From positions 62,001 to 126,000 of the forward strand of contig CAWBJY010000012.1 of the NCBI GenBank assembly GCA_963789215.1: a stretch of 64,000 nucleotides of DNA, written 5' to 3'. The position numbers were made by a program, and so were the translations under genes. Below, piece after piece: positions 1 through 9,446 of the stretch. The notes beneath the pieces are model-generated. The model had not been told where the DNA came from. It was given only the letters and a program-made list of their open reading frames with translations, and made no database searches. The DNA is from Phormidesmis sp963789215. Lineage in GTDB: Bacteria; Cyanobacteriota; Cyanobacteriia; Phormidesmidales; Phormidesmidaceae. The stretch's first letter is position 1; every line of letters begins with the position of its first letter.

Positions 1-123
1 TAGTTTCAGGGAATATATCCGTTGCTTTCTGCTATCGATTCTCGCCTAGGCTCACAAAGTCCTCATAATTTTATTCTTGAATATATTCGTAGATCTATTC
101 TTTTATAGATGGAGAATAAAAGC

Positions 124-1140
124 ATGAATGAGATAAAACATTTCTTGCAAACTATATCGGAGACGATGCGTTATGGGCCGCTATATGCGATCGCAAACAA
201 TAGAATTCACTCTGTAGAACCTCTAGAGCCGTTAGAGAACTGGCACTTTTGGACTCAGACAAAATCAGACTGGTTAGTGTCTCTCATGCGAGCTTATCCG
301 CCTAAGTTCATGCGAAAGGCGACTCTAGACAAAATGATAGCGCCAGATCATGCCAGTGGAATCCAAGCTCATTATGATGTGTCTAACGACTTCTATGCGC
401 TGTTTCTAGATACTCAATACAGATTCTATACCTGCGCAGAATTTGAGAACGATGGTGAAACATTAGAAGCCGCTCAAACGCATAAAGCAGCGTATCTGAG
501 ATCGCTCTTGCAGCTAACCGGAAAAGAGAAGATTCTAGATTTGGGCTGCGGCTGGGGATCGATGATGAGATATCTTCAAGACCAGGGACATCAGGGTGAA
601 CTCTCTGGGTTTACGCTATCGAAAGAACAGCTTGCTTACGACCAGCAGCAGCTAAGCCTCGATGTTTCACTGACTGATTTTATTACGACACCCTTCAAAG
701 CTTCCTGTTACGATCGCATTTTCTCAATTGGCTCTTTAGAGCATGTTCGCCCGGCAGAGCTAAAGCAGCTTTACCAGAAAATATATGACGCGCTAGCGGC
801 AGGGGGCTTAGCTGTTCACCAGTTCTTTTCTTTAGAGCGAGAAGCTGTTCCTGCCTCAATGTTACTATTGCAGCTATTTTTTCCAGGTTCTTTGCTCTCA
901 CTGCACCGCGAGCATACTAAGGCCGCTCAAAGCGCTGGCTTTAGCATTGCGCATGACTCGGTTCACGACTATAAGCCAACGATAAAAGCCTGGTATGACC
1001 GGCTCGTTAAAAATCAAAAAACGGCGCTAGAGATGGTGGGATTGGAAACCTTCAATCGCTACATGACGTTTTTCCCAGTTGCCTGGTTGTTCTTTCAGCA
1101 GCAGGAAGCGGCGCTGCATCGGATAGTGATGGAAAAGTAA
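124..1140 (+). CDS. SAM-dependent methyltransferase, cyclopropane-fatty-acyl-phospholipid synthase family
   Basis: The protein belongs to the CFA-synthase-like class I methyltransferases, which modify acyl chains of membrane lipids or related substrates using S-adenosylmethionine. The family's N-terminal motif HYDVSNDFYALFLD is followed by the SAM-binding loop ILDLGCGWGSM near residue 145 and a later GSLEHV segment. At about 338 residues it is shorter than classic CFA synthases (about 380-400), mainly at the C-terminus. An ATG at 109 is possible, but the ATG at 124 has GGAG nine bases upstream and is preferred. It is convergent with a desaturase-family gene 37 bp away, so both may act on lipids. 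The exact substrate cannot be read from the sequence. Confidence 0.8.
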   Translation: MNEIKHFLQTISETMRYGPLYAIANNRIHSVEPLEPLENWHFWTQTKSDWLVSLMRAYPPKFMRKATLDKMIAPDHASGIQAHYDVSNDFYALFLDTQYRFYTCAEFENDGETLEAAQTHKAAYLRSLLQLTGKEKILDLGCGWGSMMRYLQDQGHQGELSGFTLSKEQLAYDQQQLSLDVSLTDFITTPFKASCYDRIFSIGSLEHVRPAELKQLYQKIYDALAAGGLAVHQFFSLEREAVPASMLLLQLFFPGSLLSLHREHTKAAQSAGFSIAHDSVHDYKPTIKAWYDRLVKNQKTALEMVGLETFNRYMTFFPVAWLFFQQQEAALHRIVMEK

Positions 1141-1177
1141 TAGTGATGAAAAAAGTGATGGAAAAACGGTGGTTCAA

Positions 1178-2200
1178 TCAAACGGGTTCAATTAAACGAT
1201 AGCGCTGCGTTCCCAGACGAAAGCTGCTAGCAATATAGCCTGGCTCCAAAATCATGGGCGGCAGATGATGACGTTCCAACACCGCCTGAATTCTCTGAAA
1301 AGCCTCTGGTAGATGAGTGCTCACCATTCCAGGAAAGGCGTGATGAACCGAGTGGTAGGGCAGTCCGCCCATTAGCCAGTTGACCCAGGCGGGCGATCGC
1401 ACATTTCGACAAGCATAGAGCTGTCTCAGCGTATAGCAACTGGTAGGCTGCCAAAGTGCCTCTAGCTCTGAGGCTACAGGCTCTAGCCCATAATGTTCTA
1501 TATGGTCTCTTGCCTGCATAATGATGCCAACGCCGCGCTCCAATATCACCATAAATAGGAGATATCGCCACAGGTTGATTGAGTTCAGATAAAGCAAACT
1601 CACGATTGTAGTCTGCACGCTAACCATGCCAACAGCATCAATCACCATCTGCTGGCGTAGTCCTGCCACAGTATTCTTTAGCCTGAATCCTTGTAAGGCA
1701 ATTTTGACGATTATTCCTATGCTCCCAAACACAAAAACATCAATCATCCATTGATGGCGCACATACCAGCGCTGCCAGCTAGACGACCTCTGATAGTCTG
1801 CAACTGTCCGCTGAACTCTCTCCGGGTCGTGTAGGTCAATGCCATTTTGAGCGTGATGCAGTCGATGTAGGCAGCTATAGGTACTGACCGGAATGAGCAG
1901 CGGCCAGGCGCTGAGGCGAGGCATGAGCTTGTCGAACCAGCGCCAGCCCGTCAGGGTGCGATGAATGGCATCGTGATTGCAAACAATCCAAAATGTATAG
2001 ACCACACTCGTTGCGATCGCGCCCAGTACAAACCATCCCATCTGTTGCATCTGCCAGGTTAACACCGCCAGCCCTAAGCTAGCGCCGCCTAGTAGCATAA
2101 ACCTCAGTAGCCCGTGCCACGGATTGACGTTTTTTAGATCCTCAACGGCTGCGAGTAGATCGTGTAACAGCTGTGGACTCACTTCAACAACTTTTTTCAT
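1178..2200 (-). CDS. Fatty-acid desaturase superfamily membrane protein
   Basis: This is a membrane di-iron desaturase/hydroxylase. The three histidine boxes are visible in order: HDAIH, HRLHH and HSVHH, between hydrophobic segments. The superfamily inserts double bonds into acyl chains or hydroxylates carotenoids; the sequence alone does not decide between these. Length (about 340 residues) is normal. The reading frame begins at 2206, but GAAGG lies only two bases before that ATG and eight before the ATG at 2200, so 2200 is the likelier start. It converges with the lipid methyltransferase at 124-1140. Confidence 0.8.
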   Translation of the reverse strand: MKKVVEVSPQLLHDLLAAVEDLKNVNPWHGLLRFMLLGGASLGLAVLTWQMQQMGWFVLGAIATSVVYTFWIVCNHDAIHRTLTGWRWFDKLMPRLSAWPLLIPVSTYSCLHRLHHAQNGIDLHDPERVQRTVADYQRSSSWQRWYVRHQWMIDVFVFGSIGIIVKIALQGFRLKNTVAGLRQQMVIDAVGMVSVQTTIVSLLYLNSINLWRYLLFMVILERGVGIIMQARDHIEHYGLEPVASELEALWQPTSCYTLRQLYACRNVRSPAWVNWLMGGLPYHSVHHAFPGMVSTHLPEAFQRIQAVLERHHLPPMILEPGYIASSFRLGTQRYRLIEPV

Positions 2201-2255
2201 GACCATCGCCTTCTTATTTGAGATAATCTATCACCTTTAAGCATACAGAAAAAGT

Positions 2256-2528
2256 ATGAGTACCAGCTACTTTCAAAACATCATGGTTCAACCACTGGAT
2301 GATGATTTTGAGTATTTATCGTGGCTCAAGGCCACCTCAGACAAGCAAGCGGAGAGGGACGCATGGCTAAAATCACCGTTTATCTTTTTGTACCACTCGC
2401 AGAATGTGGCTAGCGTACACAGGCAGTCTTCGACAAAGCTTACTAGAGTAGCCGAGTCGCAACTTAACTACCTTCAGCGACCGGGAAGAAAACCTAGTGA
2501 TGCCCCCCATTTCAAAACTCAGCGTTAA
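2256..2528 (+). CDS. Possible small protein of unknown function
   Basis: A 90-codon open frame starts 50 bp after the divergent desaturase and overlaps the start of the SLH gene by 29 bp. No domain, signal peptide or membrane segment is recognisable, and the sequence before the ATG (AGAAAAAGT) is a poor ribosome site. It may be a real short protein, or simply the untranslated leader of the SLH gene. Confidence 0.25.
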   Translation: MSTSYFQNIMVQPLDDDFEYLSWLKATSDKQAERDAWLKSPFIFLYHSQNVASVHRQSSTKLTRVAESQLNYLQRPGRKPSDAPHFKTQR

Positions 2529-4200
2529 ATTTACCTGCGCTCTATTAGCCGGATTGAGCATTCCCTTCGCAGCGCCCACCGTTTTCCCAGAGATTCTCCC
2601 AAAGGTAGGCTATGCCAACGCCCAGGCTCAAAGCGCTACCTTCTCTGATGTTTCCGCCGACTACTGGGCCACCGACTACATAGAAGGACTCGCCCAGCTC
2701 AATGTCATTAGCGGCTTTAATGACGGCACCTTCAAGCCGAACGATCCGGTCACTCGCGCCGAATTTGCAGCTATTTTACACCAAGCTTTTTTCCAGTCGC
2801 AGACAGCCACCGCTCAAGCATTTGTGGACGTTCCTGCCGACTACTGGGCTGCTGACGACATCTCTGCGGCGCGTGCAGCAGGCTTTTTAGCGGGCTATCC
2901 AGACAACAGCTTTGCACCCGATGCCAATATCCCCAAAGCACAAGCTCTTGTCTCGCTAGCCAATGGATTAGGCTACACAGCAAGTGACACAGCCGTTTTA
3001 TCCGCCTACGAAGACGCAGAGAATATTCCGCCCTATGCCCGTCCTAGCATTGCAGCCGCGATTGAAGCGAACCTTGCGGTTAACTATCCCTATCCTCAGC
3101 AGCTTTTTACCTTTGGCAACGCTAGCCGTGCGGATGTTGCAGCCTATGTCTATCAGGCTTTGGTCGAGGAAGGAAGAGCCGAGCCTTTGGCGGCAAAAGC
3201 AGAACGGCGCTGGCAAACTGAATCTGTTGTAACGATTCCAACAGCGGCTGAACAAATGAGCCTCAGTGGCAGCGGGCAGCAGATAGCAACCATTCCGATA
3301 GGTGGCAACAAGCTTCAGATATGGAATACTCAAACGGGTATGCTGCTCAAAGAGATTTCTGCCGATGCGGGCCGCTTCAATAGTGTGGCGATTAGTCAAG
3401 ATGGAACAAAGGTAGCTACTGTGGATCAAAAGTCACCGGCTAATACTGTTGAGCTATCGGTATGGTCTGTTGAAACAGGCAATCTCATCTGGCAAAAATC
3501 ACTCGGCAGCGCCGAAAGCCAGCCTCCTCACAGCGACAGAATCATAGAACCTTCTGTTCAAGTAGCGTTTAACTCGAACGACAGCCAGATTGTGACTCAG
3601 GCTAACCTAAGCCGGGAGAAGGCGCTGATCTCTGTTTATAATTCAGATACAGGCAACACTTTGCGGTCTTTAAGCCTTGACGACTATAAGCAAGGCCCCA
3701 ATACCGACATTAAGCTGAGCAATCTTACGCTTAGCGCCGATGGTCAATTTTTAGCAACACTTGTTCATGTTTCTTCTTCATTATCAACGCCAGAACCCTC
3801 TCAGGACTTCGTGAGCGTATGGCAGGCCACTAACAATGGCGGCTACAGCAACGTCTACAGCGCCTTAGTATCACCATTTAGAAGCAGCAGCGATATGTTA
3901 TTTGCTGATATGACATTTACGAATAGCGGCTTCTTCAACTTGCTTACAGGCAATCCTCTTTTTGGAGCAAATCAGCTCAACACACTAAACCTTCAGATTG
4001 GCATGGAGGCTAGGAGTATGAACATAGCTTCGGATCGCACAGACGCCTTCACTCGCCTCAGCCCAGACGGTGATTATTACTTTGTTCGCGGTGATGTGGC
4101 CGGGAGTCGTTTGGTCAATGTTCAGACCGGAGAAATCCAAAATTTAGGGGTGAAGATCAGGATACAGCCGCTATGTTTAGCCACAATGGAGACTATTTAG
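2500..4200 (+). CDS. SLH-domain surface protein with beta-propeller-like repeats; last residues frameshifted
   Basis: A secreted cell-surface protein. It has a signal peptide ending near ANAQAQ, then three S-layer-homology modules (about residues 45-95, 105-155 and 165-220), shown by FSDVSADYWA, ISGFNDGTFKPNDPVTRAEF and FVDVPADYWA. WD40/quinoprotein-like repeats follow (for example VAISQDGTKVA). SLH modules bind wall polysaccharide and anchor the protein. The ATG at 2500 is chosen over the GTG at 2497. Compared with the tandem paralogue at 4298, the reading frame leaves the homologous frame near the GGGG run 4147-4150. In the neighbouring frame, codons for MFSHNGDYLAVASP continue to a stop at 4245-4247. 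One added G in that run would restore the full C-terminus. Confidence 0.8.
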   Translation: MPPISKLSVKFTCALLAGLSIPFAAPTVFPEILPKVGYANAQAQSATFSDVSADYWATDYIEGLAQLNVISGFNDGTFKPNDPVTRAEFAAILHQAFFQSQTATAQAFVDVPADYWAADDISAARAAGFLAGYPDNSFAPDANIPKAQALVSLANGLGYTASDTAVLSAYEDAENIPPYARPSIAAAIEANLAVNYPYPQQLFTFGNASRADVAAYVYQALVEEGRAEPLAAKAERRWQTESVVTIPTAAEQMSLSGSGQQIATIPIGGNKLQIWNTQTGMLLKEISADAGRFNSVAISQDGTKVATVDQKSPANTVELSVWSVETGNLIWQKSLGSAESQPPHSDRIIEPSVQVAFNSNDSQIVTQANLSREKALISVYNSDTGNTLRSLSLDDYKQGPNTDIKLSNLTLSADGQFLATLVHVSSSLSTPEPSQDFVSVWQATNNGGYSNVYSALVSPFRSSSDMLFADMTFTNSGFFNLLTGNPLFGANQLNTLNLQIGMEARSMNIASDRTDAFTRLSPDGDYYFVRGDVAGSRLVNVQTGEIQNLGVKIRIQPLCLATMETI

Positions 4201-4297
4201 CCGTTGCCAGTCCCCGGAAAATTCGCATGTTTTCTAAAAGTCTCTAGCCTTGTTCTCCCAACACCTATCATCCTGTCAATGACAGAGAACGCTTTAA

Positions 4298-6043
4298 ATG
4301 TCTTTTATTTCACGAATTGGACTGGCTCTGAGCCTAATGACCGGGTTAAGCCTCTCGTTTATTGCGCCTGTTGTTTTTCAAACTAAAGGTGCTACACCCT
4401 TGCACAGGCTAGGCTACGCCAACGCTCAAACTGCTCAAACTTTTACCGATGTGCCTGCTGACTACTGGGCGCATGATTATATCGAAGGACTCGCCAAGTC
4501 CAACGTTATCAGCGGTTTTTCAGACGGCACTTTCAAACCCAACGACCCCGTTACCCGCGCTCAGTTCGCGGCTATTTTGCGGCAAGCATTTTTACAGTCA
4601 CAGCCAGCCACCGCTCAACCCTTTAAAGACGTTCCAGCCAATTACTGGGCAACGGGTGCGATCGCCTCAGCCCGCTCCGCTGGATTTCTCTCTGGCTACC
4701 CCGATAACACCTTCAAACCCAATGATCGCATTGTTCGAGTCCAGACACTCGTCTCGCTCGCCAATGGTTTGAAGTATCCCGCTGGCAATTCACAATCCTT
4801 GTCCAATTACAAGGATGCTGCCGCCGTTCCGGCGTACGCCCGACCTAGCATCGCCGCTGCCGCCCAAGCGAATCTGATCGTCAGCTATCCTGCACCCGGT
4901 CAAATTTCGCCCAATCGTGCGGCGAGCCGAGCTGAAGTGGCGGCCTTTGTTTATCAGGCGTTAGTCAAGGCGGGTCGCGTCGCTCCGATTGCTGCGAGGC
5001 TGGAAAGAGGCTGGCAAATAACGCCGACAATAACGATTCCAGCTCAATCATATCGAGTGAGCCTGAGTGAGAATGGTCAGCGACTAGCGGCCATAACCGG
5101 TCAAAGCATTGGTGAACCCGGCCCAGACATTCAGGTATGGAATGCTCAAACAGGTTCGTTGCTGAAAACAGTTACCACAGAGGCTCTAGATAGTGTCTTC
5201 AATGCGATCGCTATCAGCAAAGACGGAACTAAAATAGCCTTTATTAAAACAACGTTATCAACAGGTGCGATACAGCTAACGGTGCAGACTATTGAAGATG
5301 ACAGAGTGCTGCTAACTAAGCCTTTGAACCCGCCTAAAGATCAGATTCCTAAAACAAACTATCCGATAACGCCCGGTGTGCTCAACGTTGTTTTTAGTCC
5401 CGACGGCAAGCAGCTGGTGACTCAAGTTTCGCTAAGTACGCCTGGTGATATAAACCAGTACACCATTTATAATCGTTTCGACTTTCAGGACATCGCAACG
5501 GGGAAGGTCACACAGTCTATAGATATGCCGCTTATGGACGGACTAGACATCAAGCCCATCTTGAGTCCCGATGGCAATCTTTTAGCTACGCCTAGCGTTC
5601 TTCCCCGACGTGCTACATCCTCGTCGAGTGTAGTTATATGGCGACGAAACAACAACCGATTCGATCCCTTAACGGCGCTGCCAATCGGATTCTTTGGTAG
5701 TACAATGGCTTTTACCAAAAGTAATTTATTGACCATAACTACGAGCAAAAATTACGACACTTGGAACCCTCAAACCGGCGAACGAGTTCAAAGCAATGTG
5801 TTACCTAGTGAGGAATGTATTCAGGAAGGAGATATTCTTCCTGGTTCAGACGGAACTTCTTACTTCGTTGGTACTTACCCTAACCTAGGAGAATGCTTCG
5901 GCAACATTCAAACGGGAGAGTTTCAAAGAAACCTGGATGGATTGTCGAATAACCTTGAGAGCGGTGTCTTTAGCGGTGATGGAAATACCGTAGCAGTTGT
6001 GGGCGATCGCCAAATTCGCATATTCACAAAAGCTGCTCCTTAG
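4298..6043 (+). CDS. SLH-domain surface protein, intact tandem paralogue
   Basis: A close paralogue of the preceding gene with the same layout: signal peptide (processed near ANAQTAQ), three SLH modules with FTDVPADYWA and ISGFSDGTFKPNDPVTRAQF, then a propeller-like region with SPDGKQLV-type repeats up to residue 581. It keeps the C-terminal end (GVFSGDGNTVAVVGD, then RQIRIF) that the first copy has lost by frameshift. It probably sits on the outer surface, anchored to cell-wall polysaccharide; no enzymatic motif is visible. It lies 50 bp after the ancestral end of the first copy, so the pair may be co-transcribed. Confidence 0.85.
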   Translation: MSFISRIGLALSLMTGLSLSFIAPVVFQTKGATPLHRLGYANAQTAQTFTDVPADYWAHDYIEGLAKSNVISGFSDGTFKPNDPVTRAQFAAILRQAFLQSQPATAQPFKDVPANYWATGAIASARSAGFLSGYPDNTFKPNDRIVRVQTLVSLANGLKYPAGNSQSLSNYKDAAAVPAYARPSIAAAAQANLIVSYPAPGQISPNRAASRAEVAAFVYQALVKAGRVAPIAARLERGWQITPTITIPAQSYRVSLSENGQRLAAITGQSIGEPGPDIQVWNAQTGSLLKTVTTEALDSVFNAIAISKDGTKIAFIKTTLSTGAIQLTVQTIEDDRVLLTKPLNPPKDQIPKTNYPITPGVLNVVFSPDGKQLVTQVSLSTPGDINQYTIYNRFDFQDIATGKVTQSIDMPLMDGLDIKPILSPDGNLLATPSVLPRRATSSSSVVIWRRNNNRFDPLTALPIGFFGSTMAFTKSNLLTITTSKNYDTWNPQTGERVQSNVLPSEECIQEGDILPGSDGTSYFVGTYPNLGECFGNIQTGEFQRNLDGLSNNLESGVFSGDGNTVAVVGDRQIRIFTKAAP

Positions 6044-6256
6044 ATTGTTGCGCGACTATTCTGCGTTGGTGCTAGCAAAGCCATGCCCGATAGGGCTATA
6101 GCCCCTCCTTCGGAGAATCGCCCCCTCAAATCCATCTTCTCTTATCAACCCAAAACTAGAAGTGTCTCTCACTTTACGACTCAGCATCGGTGCATACTCT
6201 CGACGGCTAACGATTGGACTTTTTAAAGGCTAGAGCCCTAGCAATATCAAGGTTAG

Positions 6257-6550
6257 CTAGTTCATTTCTCAGCCGTCGGCAGTATAACGTTTGCCCTACT
6301 GCTAGCGCTAAGTACCCCTTTTATCATTCCTGCCCTCTCTCATGACGACAGCTTCACGACTGCTCAAGCTCAAACCCAATCTCCCCCACCTCAGTCCGCT
6401 TCGCCTCAACTCCCCGCCTTCGGCGACGTACCAACTACCTACTGGGCAACGACTACATCGAAGGTCTCGCCAAGCTCAAGATCGTCAGCGGCTTTGGTGA
6501 CGGCAGCTTTCGCCTCGACGAACCAGTCACCCGCGCTCAGTTTGCAGCGA
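6257..6550 (+). pseudogene. Relic of a third SLH-domain protein gene
   Basis: With one frame change this stretch reads as the beginning of another SLH protein. There is a hydrophobic signal-peptide-like segment (TFALLLALSTPF), a TAQAQTQ linker, then FGDVPTTYWA. After a one-base loss near 6450 it continues as DYIEGLAKLKIVSGFGDGSF and then VTRAQFAA. It has no start codon in frame (a stop lies at 6254-6256) and breaks off after the first SLH module. It is a decayed third copy of the tandem array. Confidence 0.75.
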
Positions 6551-6648
6551 AAGCAAAAGATCGATATACTCTGACCAGCTACGGATGCGGTATGAACTCA
6601 GTTTCTTGCATAGTCGTGCTCGCGCCCTGCCGAGCGATAGAAGCTATT

Positions 6649-7353
6649 CTAGGAGCCAGGTTCTGAAAGTTGTCCTAGAACGTCTAACTGTCCCTCATTT
6701 AGTTGCATGACAACAGCACTTCCAGACTGAGGAAAGATGTCGCTTAGCGCGGTGATATTCACTTGATGGGTCACCATGACAATCACACCTGGGCGGTCTT
6801 GACTAGTCGCGATGTAATCTTTGAGCTGAGCTATCTGGGCATCTGCTGTACTCCGGTCGCGAAAGAAGGAGTTTAGCGGCGCAAAAGGCTTCACTAGGCC
6901 AACATCCATCAGCTCGGCAGTCTCTAGGCATCGGCACCACTGGCTAGAGAGTACCTCAACAACCGGAATGTTGCGGCTCCAAAAAGCCTCACCAATGGCT
7001 TTGGCCTGCTGTCGCCCAGCCTCCGAAAGATTGCGCTGGGTAGAACAGTCATCCAGCTGAAAATTTGTCGGGTCACCCGTACCGGGAGCGATCGCATGAC
7101 GAAGTAAAACAACGTAAGTCTCCTCCTCAGCCTGCGCCAGCTTTTGCCACAGCATCTCTTCTTCTGTTGTCGTATCTACTGCCGTGCTTTCTGGCGGGGC
7201 AGAGTCGGTATCTGACAACTCAGAAGCTGGCGCTACAACTGTAGCTGGAGACTCAGCTGTAGCGTCCTGCATCGACTCTTGATTTGTCGTACACCCCGCT
7301 AAGAGAAGGCATAGGCAAAGACCGCTTTGTAGGCCAAGGCGAATGATAGACAT
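6649..7353 (-). CDS. Histidine phosphatase family lipoprotein
   Basis: The N-terminus is a lipoprotein signal with lipobox LLAGC, so the protein is probably lipid-anchored in an envelope membrane. A low-complexity Ala/Thr/Glu linker follows. The catalytic core begins with VVLLRHAIAPGTGDP, the RHG-type motif (here RHA) of the phosphoglycerate mutase-like superfamily, whose histidine forms the phosphoenzyme. A later THQVN supplies the second conserved histidine. Length (234 residues) fits a single domain. The substrate is unknown. Downstream it converges on the SLH relic. Confidence 0.75.
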   Translation of the reverse strand: MSIIRLGLQSGLCLCLLLAGCTTNQESMQDATAESPATVVAPASELSDTDSAPPESTAVDTTTEEEMLWQKLAQAEEETYVVLLRHAIAPGTGDPTNFQLDDCSTQRNLSEAGRQQAKAIGEAFWSRNIPVVEVLSSQWCRCLETAELMDVGLVKPFAPLNSFFRDRSTADAQIAQLKDYIATSQDRPGVIVMVTHQVNITALSDIFPQSGSAVVMQLNEGQLDVLGQLSEPGS

Positions 7354-7470
7354 TTAGCTCCTGTTAGATATTAGGTTCAAGGAAAGTGCTTTCGCCTCAA
7401 TAAGCTCAGCTACTGATGTAAAGACGAACAAGCGCCGAGGCATAACGAGCTACCGAGCGCTTGGGATATG

Positions 7471-8886
7471 CTAAAGCAATGGAAAGACTATCACCATAAT
7501 GTGTTTGGAAAGGCGTTGTTGCACCAATACATAAAACGCTGCCTCTCCCCAGGGTTTTCCCACTAGCTGTAGACCGATAGAAAATCCAGAAGGTAGCTGA
7601 CCGCAAGGAATAGAAATAGCGGGCAAACCGGTTAGAGAAACGGTGTAGGTGACGGTTAGATAGTCGATAATATTACGTTGAGGAACGTGGTTGATTTCGA
7701 GAATCTCTGTTTGGTCGTGAGGAAAAGGCGGAATGCTAGCGCTGACCGTAGCTAGCACGTCATACTGCTCGAAGAAGTTGAGAAAATTGAGATAAAGCTG
7801 GTCGCGTTGAGCCTCTGCTGCTAGCAGCGTTTCCGCTAGGATACCGCGCCCTTGTTCTATGTTCCAGCGGACACTGCTCGAAAGCCGATCGGGGTGCTGT
7901 TGGTAGAGCGGCTGCATTTTGTGCCAGAGCAGCGCAGCTCGCAGCACCTCAAAGGAAGATTGAGCCATCGTGCAATCAGGGTGGGCAGCGTCAACGGTGT
8001 GACACCAAGGAGTAAGGTGAGCGATCGCTTGCTCAAATGCCTGAACCACGCCCGCATCAATTTCAGCAATCTCCAACCCAGCACTAAACCCTACTCTCAG
8101 ACTTGCTAGCAAAGATTTACTGCTTTGGCCTGATGAGTCGGGCTTTTGCCAGGCCGAACGCCCAGCGGATAGAGGGTCGCGCCAGTCTTCGCCAGACATG
8201 ACTGATAGCATTAGGGCGGCATCTTCTACAGTCCGAGTCAAGCTGCCATCGGTTTCCAGATAGTCCCACAGAAGTTTTTTGCGGCGGCGCGGAATACGCC
8301 CAGCGGCAGGACGAAGACCCACCACATTGCAAAAGCTAGCGGGCGTCCGCACCGATCCGCCCATGTCAGTGCCCTGGGCCAAAAAACACATGCCAGTCGC
8401 GACCGCAACCGCCGCTCCCCCGCTAGATCCACCAGAGCTATAGTCAGCATTGAAGGGATTGGCCGTAGGGCCGTAAAGTGCGTTTGTACAGTGAGCGCCC
8501 AAACCAAACTCGGGCGTATTGGTTTTACCAAGAAGGATGGCCCCAGCCGCTTTCAAGCGAGCGATGCAAAGTTCGTCTTGAGTTGGAACGTGATTTGCGT
8601 AGATAGAAGAGCCATAGGTTGTGCGCACCCCAGCCGTTGGCGTCAGATCTTTAGCAGTGAAAGGAACACCGTGGAGAGGGCCAAGCGGCTCACCGCTATC
8701 GAGCGCTCGATCCGCAAGTTGGGCTTCACTCAAGGCGCGATCGCGACAAACCGTAATTAGAGCTTTCAGCCAGTCATTATGCCGATCAATTTGCTGAAGA
8801 CAAGCATTGACGGCATCGGTTGCGGTGAGCTGATGACTACGAATAGCAGCAGCTAGCTCACAAGCCGATAGCTGATGAATTTGCAT
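7471..8886 (-). CDS. Amidase-signature family enzyme, probably frameshifted at the C-terminus
   Basis: An amidase-signature hydrolase with the Ser-cisSer-Lys triad region visible: FTAKDL (Lys), the SSGGSSGGAAVAVA motif, and GTDMGGSVRTPA (nucleophile Ser). The family hydrolyses carboxamides; no partner GatB or GatC gene is nearby, so a role in tRNA amidation is not implied. The end reads GKPWGEAAF then YVLVQQ, which does not resemble the family. Adding one base near 7535-7540 gives GEAAVLCIG then FQTHYGD, closer to the usual C-terminus, with a stop at 7406. This could be a sequence error or a real truncation. Confidence 0.75.
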   Translation of the reverse strand: MQIHQLSACELAAAIRSHQLTATDAVNACLQQIDRHNDWLKALITVCRDRALSEAQLADRALDSGEPLGPLHGVPFTAKDLTPTAGVRTTYGSSIYANHVPTQDELCIARLKAAGAILLGKTNTPEFGLGAHCTNALYGPTANPFNADYSSGGSSGGAAVAVATGMCFLAQGTDMGGSVRTPASFCNVVGLRPAAGRIPRRRKKLLWDYLETDGSLTRTVEDAALMLSVMSGEDWRDPLSAGRSAWQKPDSSGQSSKSLLASLRVGFSAGLEIAEIDAGVVQAFEQAIAHLTPWCHTVDAAHPDCTMAQSSFEVLRAALLWHKMQPLYQQHPDRLSSSVRWNIEQGRGILAETLLAAEAQRDQLYLNFLNFFEQYDVLATVSASIPPFPHDQTEILEINHVPQRNIIDYLTVTYTVSLTGLPAISIPCGQLPSGFSIGLQLVGKPWGEAAFYVLVQQRLSKHIMVIVFPLL

Positions 8887-8942
8887 CGCGTTGCCTCGCT
8901 ATAGCTTAAAGCCGCCGGCAGTCCTGAACAGGTAAGGATTCA

Positions 8943-9446
8943 TTAGTAATGGTGAACAAAGTGCCAAATCGCACCAACGTGGTTCTCCAAAAAGTTGGAG
9001 AACGAGAGGGTTTTACGAACTAATCTCGAAACGCGTTGACGGAGCGTACAGTTGAATCGTTCGATGCGATTGGTTTGTCCGCTCTCTTTGCCGATGGCCC
9101 GATGACGTTTGCTAGGGATGACCTGCGCGTAAGCCTGTCTTAGTGCGCGTTCTCTAACGCCGCAAAGCGACGCGGGGCCGCACCGCTCCCAAAAGTCTGT
9201 ATAGGCAACAGCGCACTGTCGATAAACCGGGGGCATCGACTGCCACAGTCCTTGGGCACCAACTCGGCTACGCCGACCGATGAAGACCCCAACAATCTCT
9301 CGGGTTGCTTCGTCTATTGCCAGCCAAATCCATTGTTTATTGCGCTTGTGGCCCACAAACGACCAGGCTTCGTCACACTGAATCGTCAATCGCCCTTTTT
9401 TTGGCCGACACGGTGACTTCGCGCGGCACGGATGCATATTTCTCAT
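8943..9446 (-). pseudogene. IS1-family transposase InsB with internal 17-codon insertion
   Basis: This is the catalytic half of an IS1-type DDE transposase. Recognisable blocks are DEAWSFVGHKRNKQWIWLA, REIVGVFIG, GLWQSMPPVYRQCAVAYTDF, VIPSKRHRAIGKE, NRIERFNCTLRQRVSRLVRK and a final HFVHHY. Between TDFWE and AYAQVIPSKRH there are 17 extra residues, encoded by 51 bp (9135-9185), that do not belong to the family. Because the InsA zinc finger is also missing, the copy is probably inactive. Confidence 0.75.
9135..9185. repeat. 51-bp in-frame insertion inside the IS1 transposase
   Basis: This GC-rich segment interrupts the transposase between the codons for TDFWE and AYAQ, and keeps the frame open (17 codons). 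It resembles the short, GC-rich, partly palindromic interspersed repeats found in cyanobacterial genomes, but I could not align it to a second copy here. Confidence 0.55.

Noticed and set aside
9377..9446. Programmed frameshift producing a working IS1 transposase
   Set aside because: The A7 run is present, but the second frame is in +1 phase, the zinc finger is missing and a 51-bp insertion interrupts InsB.
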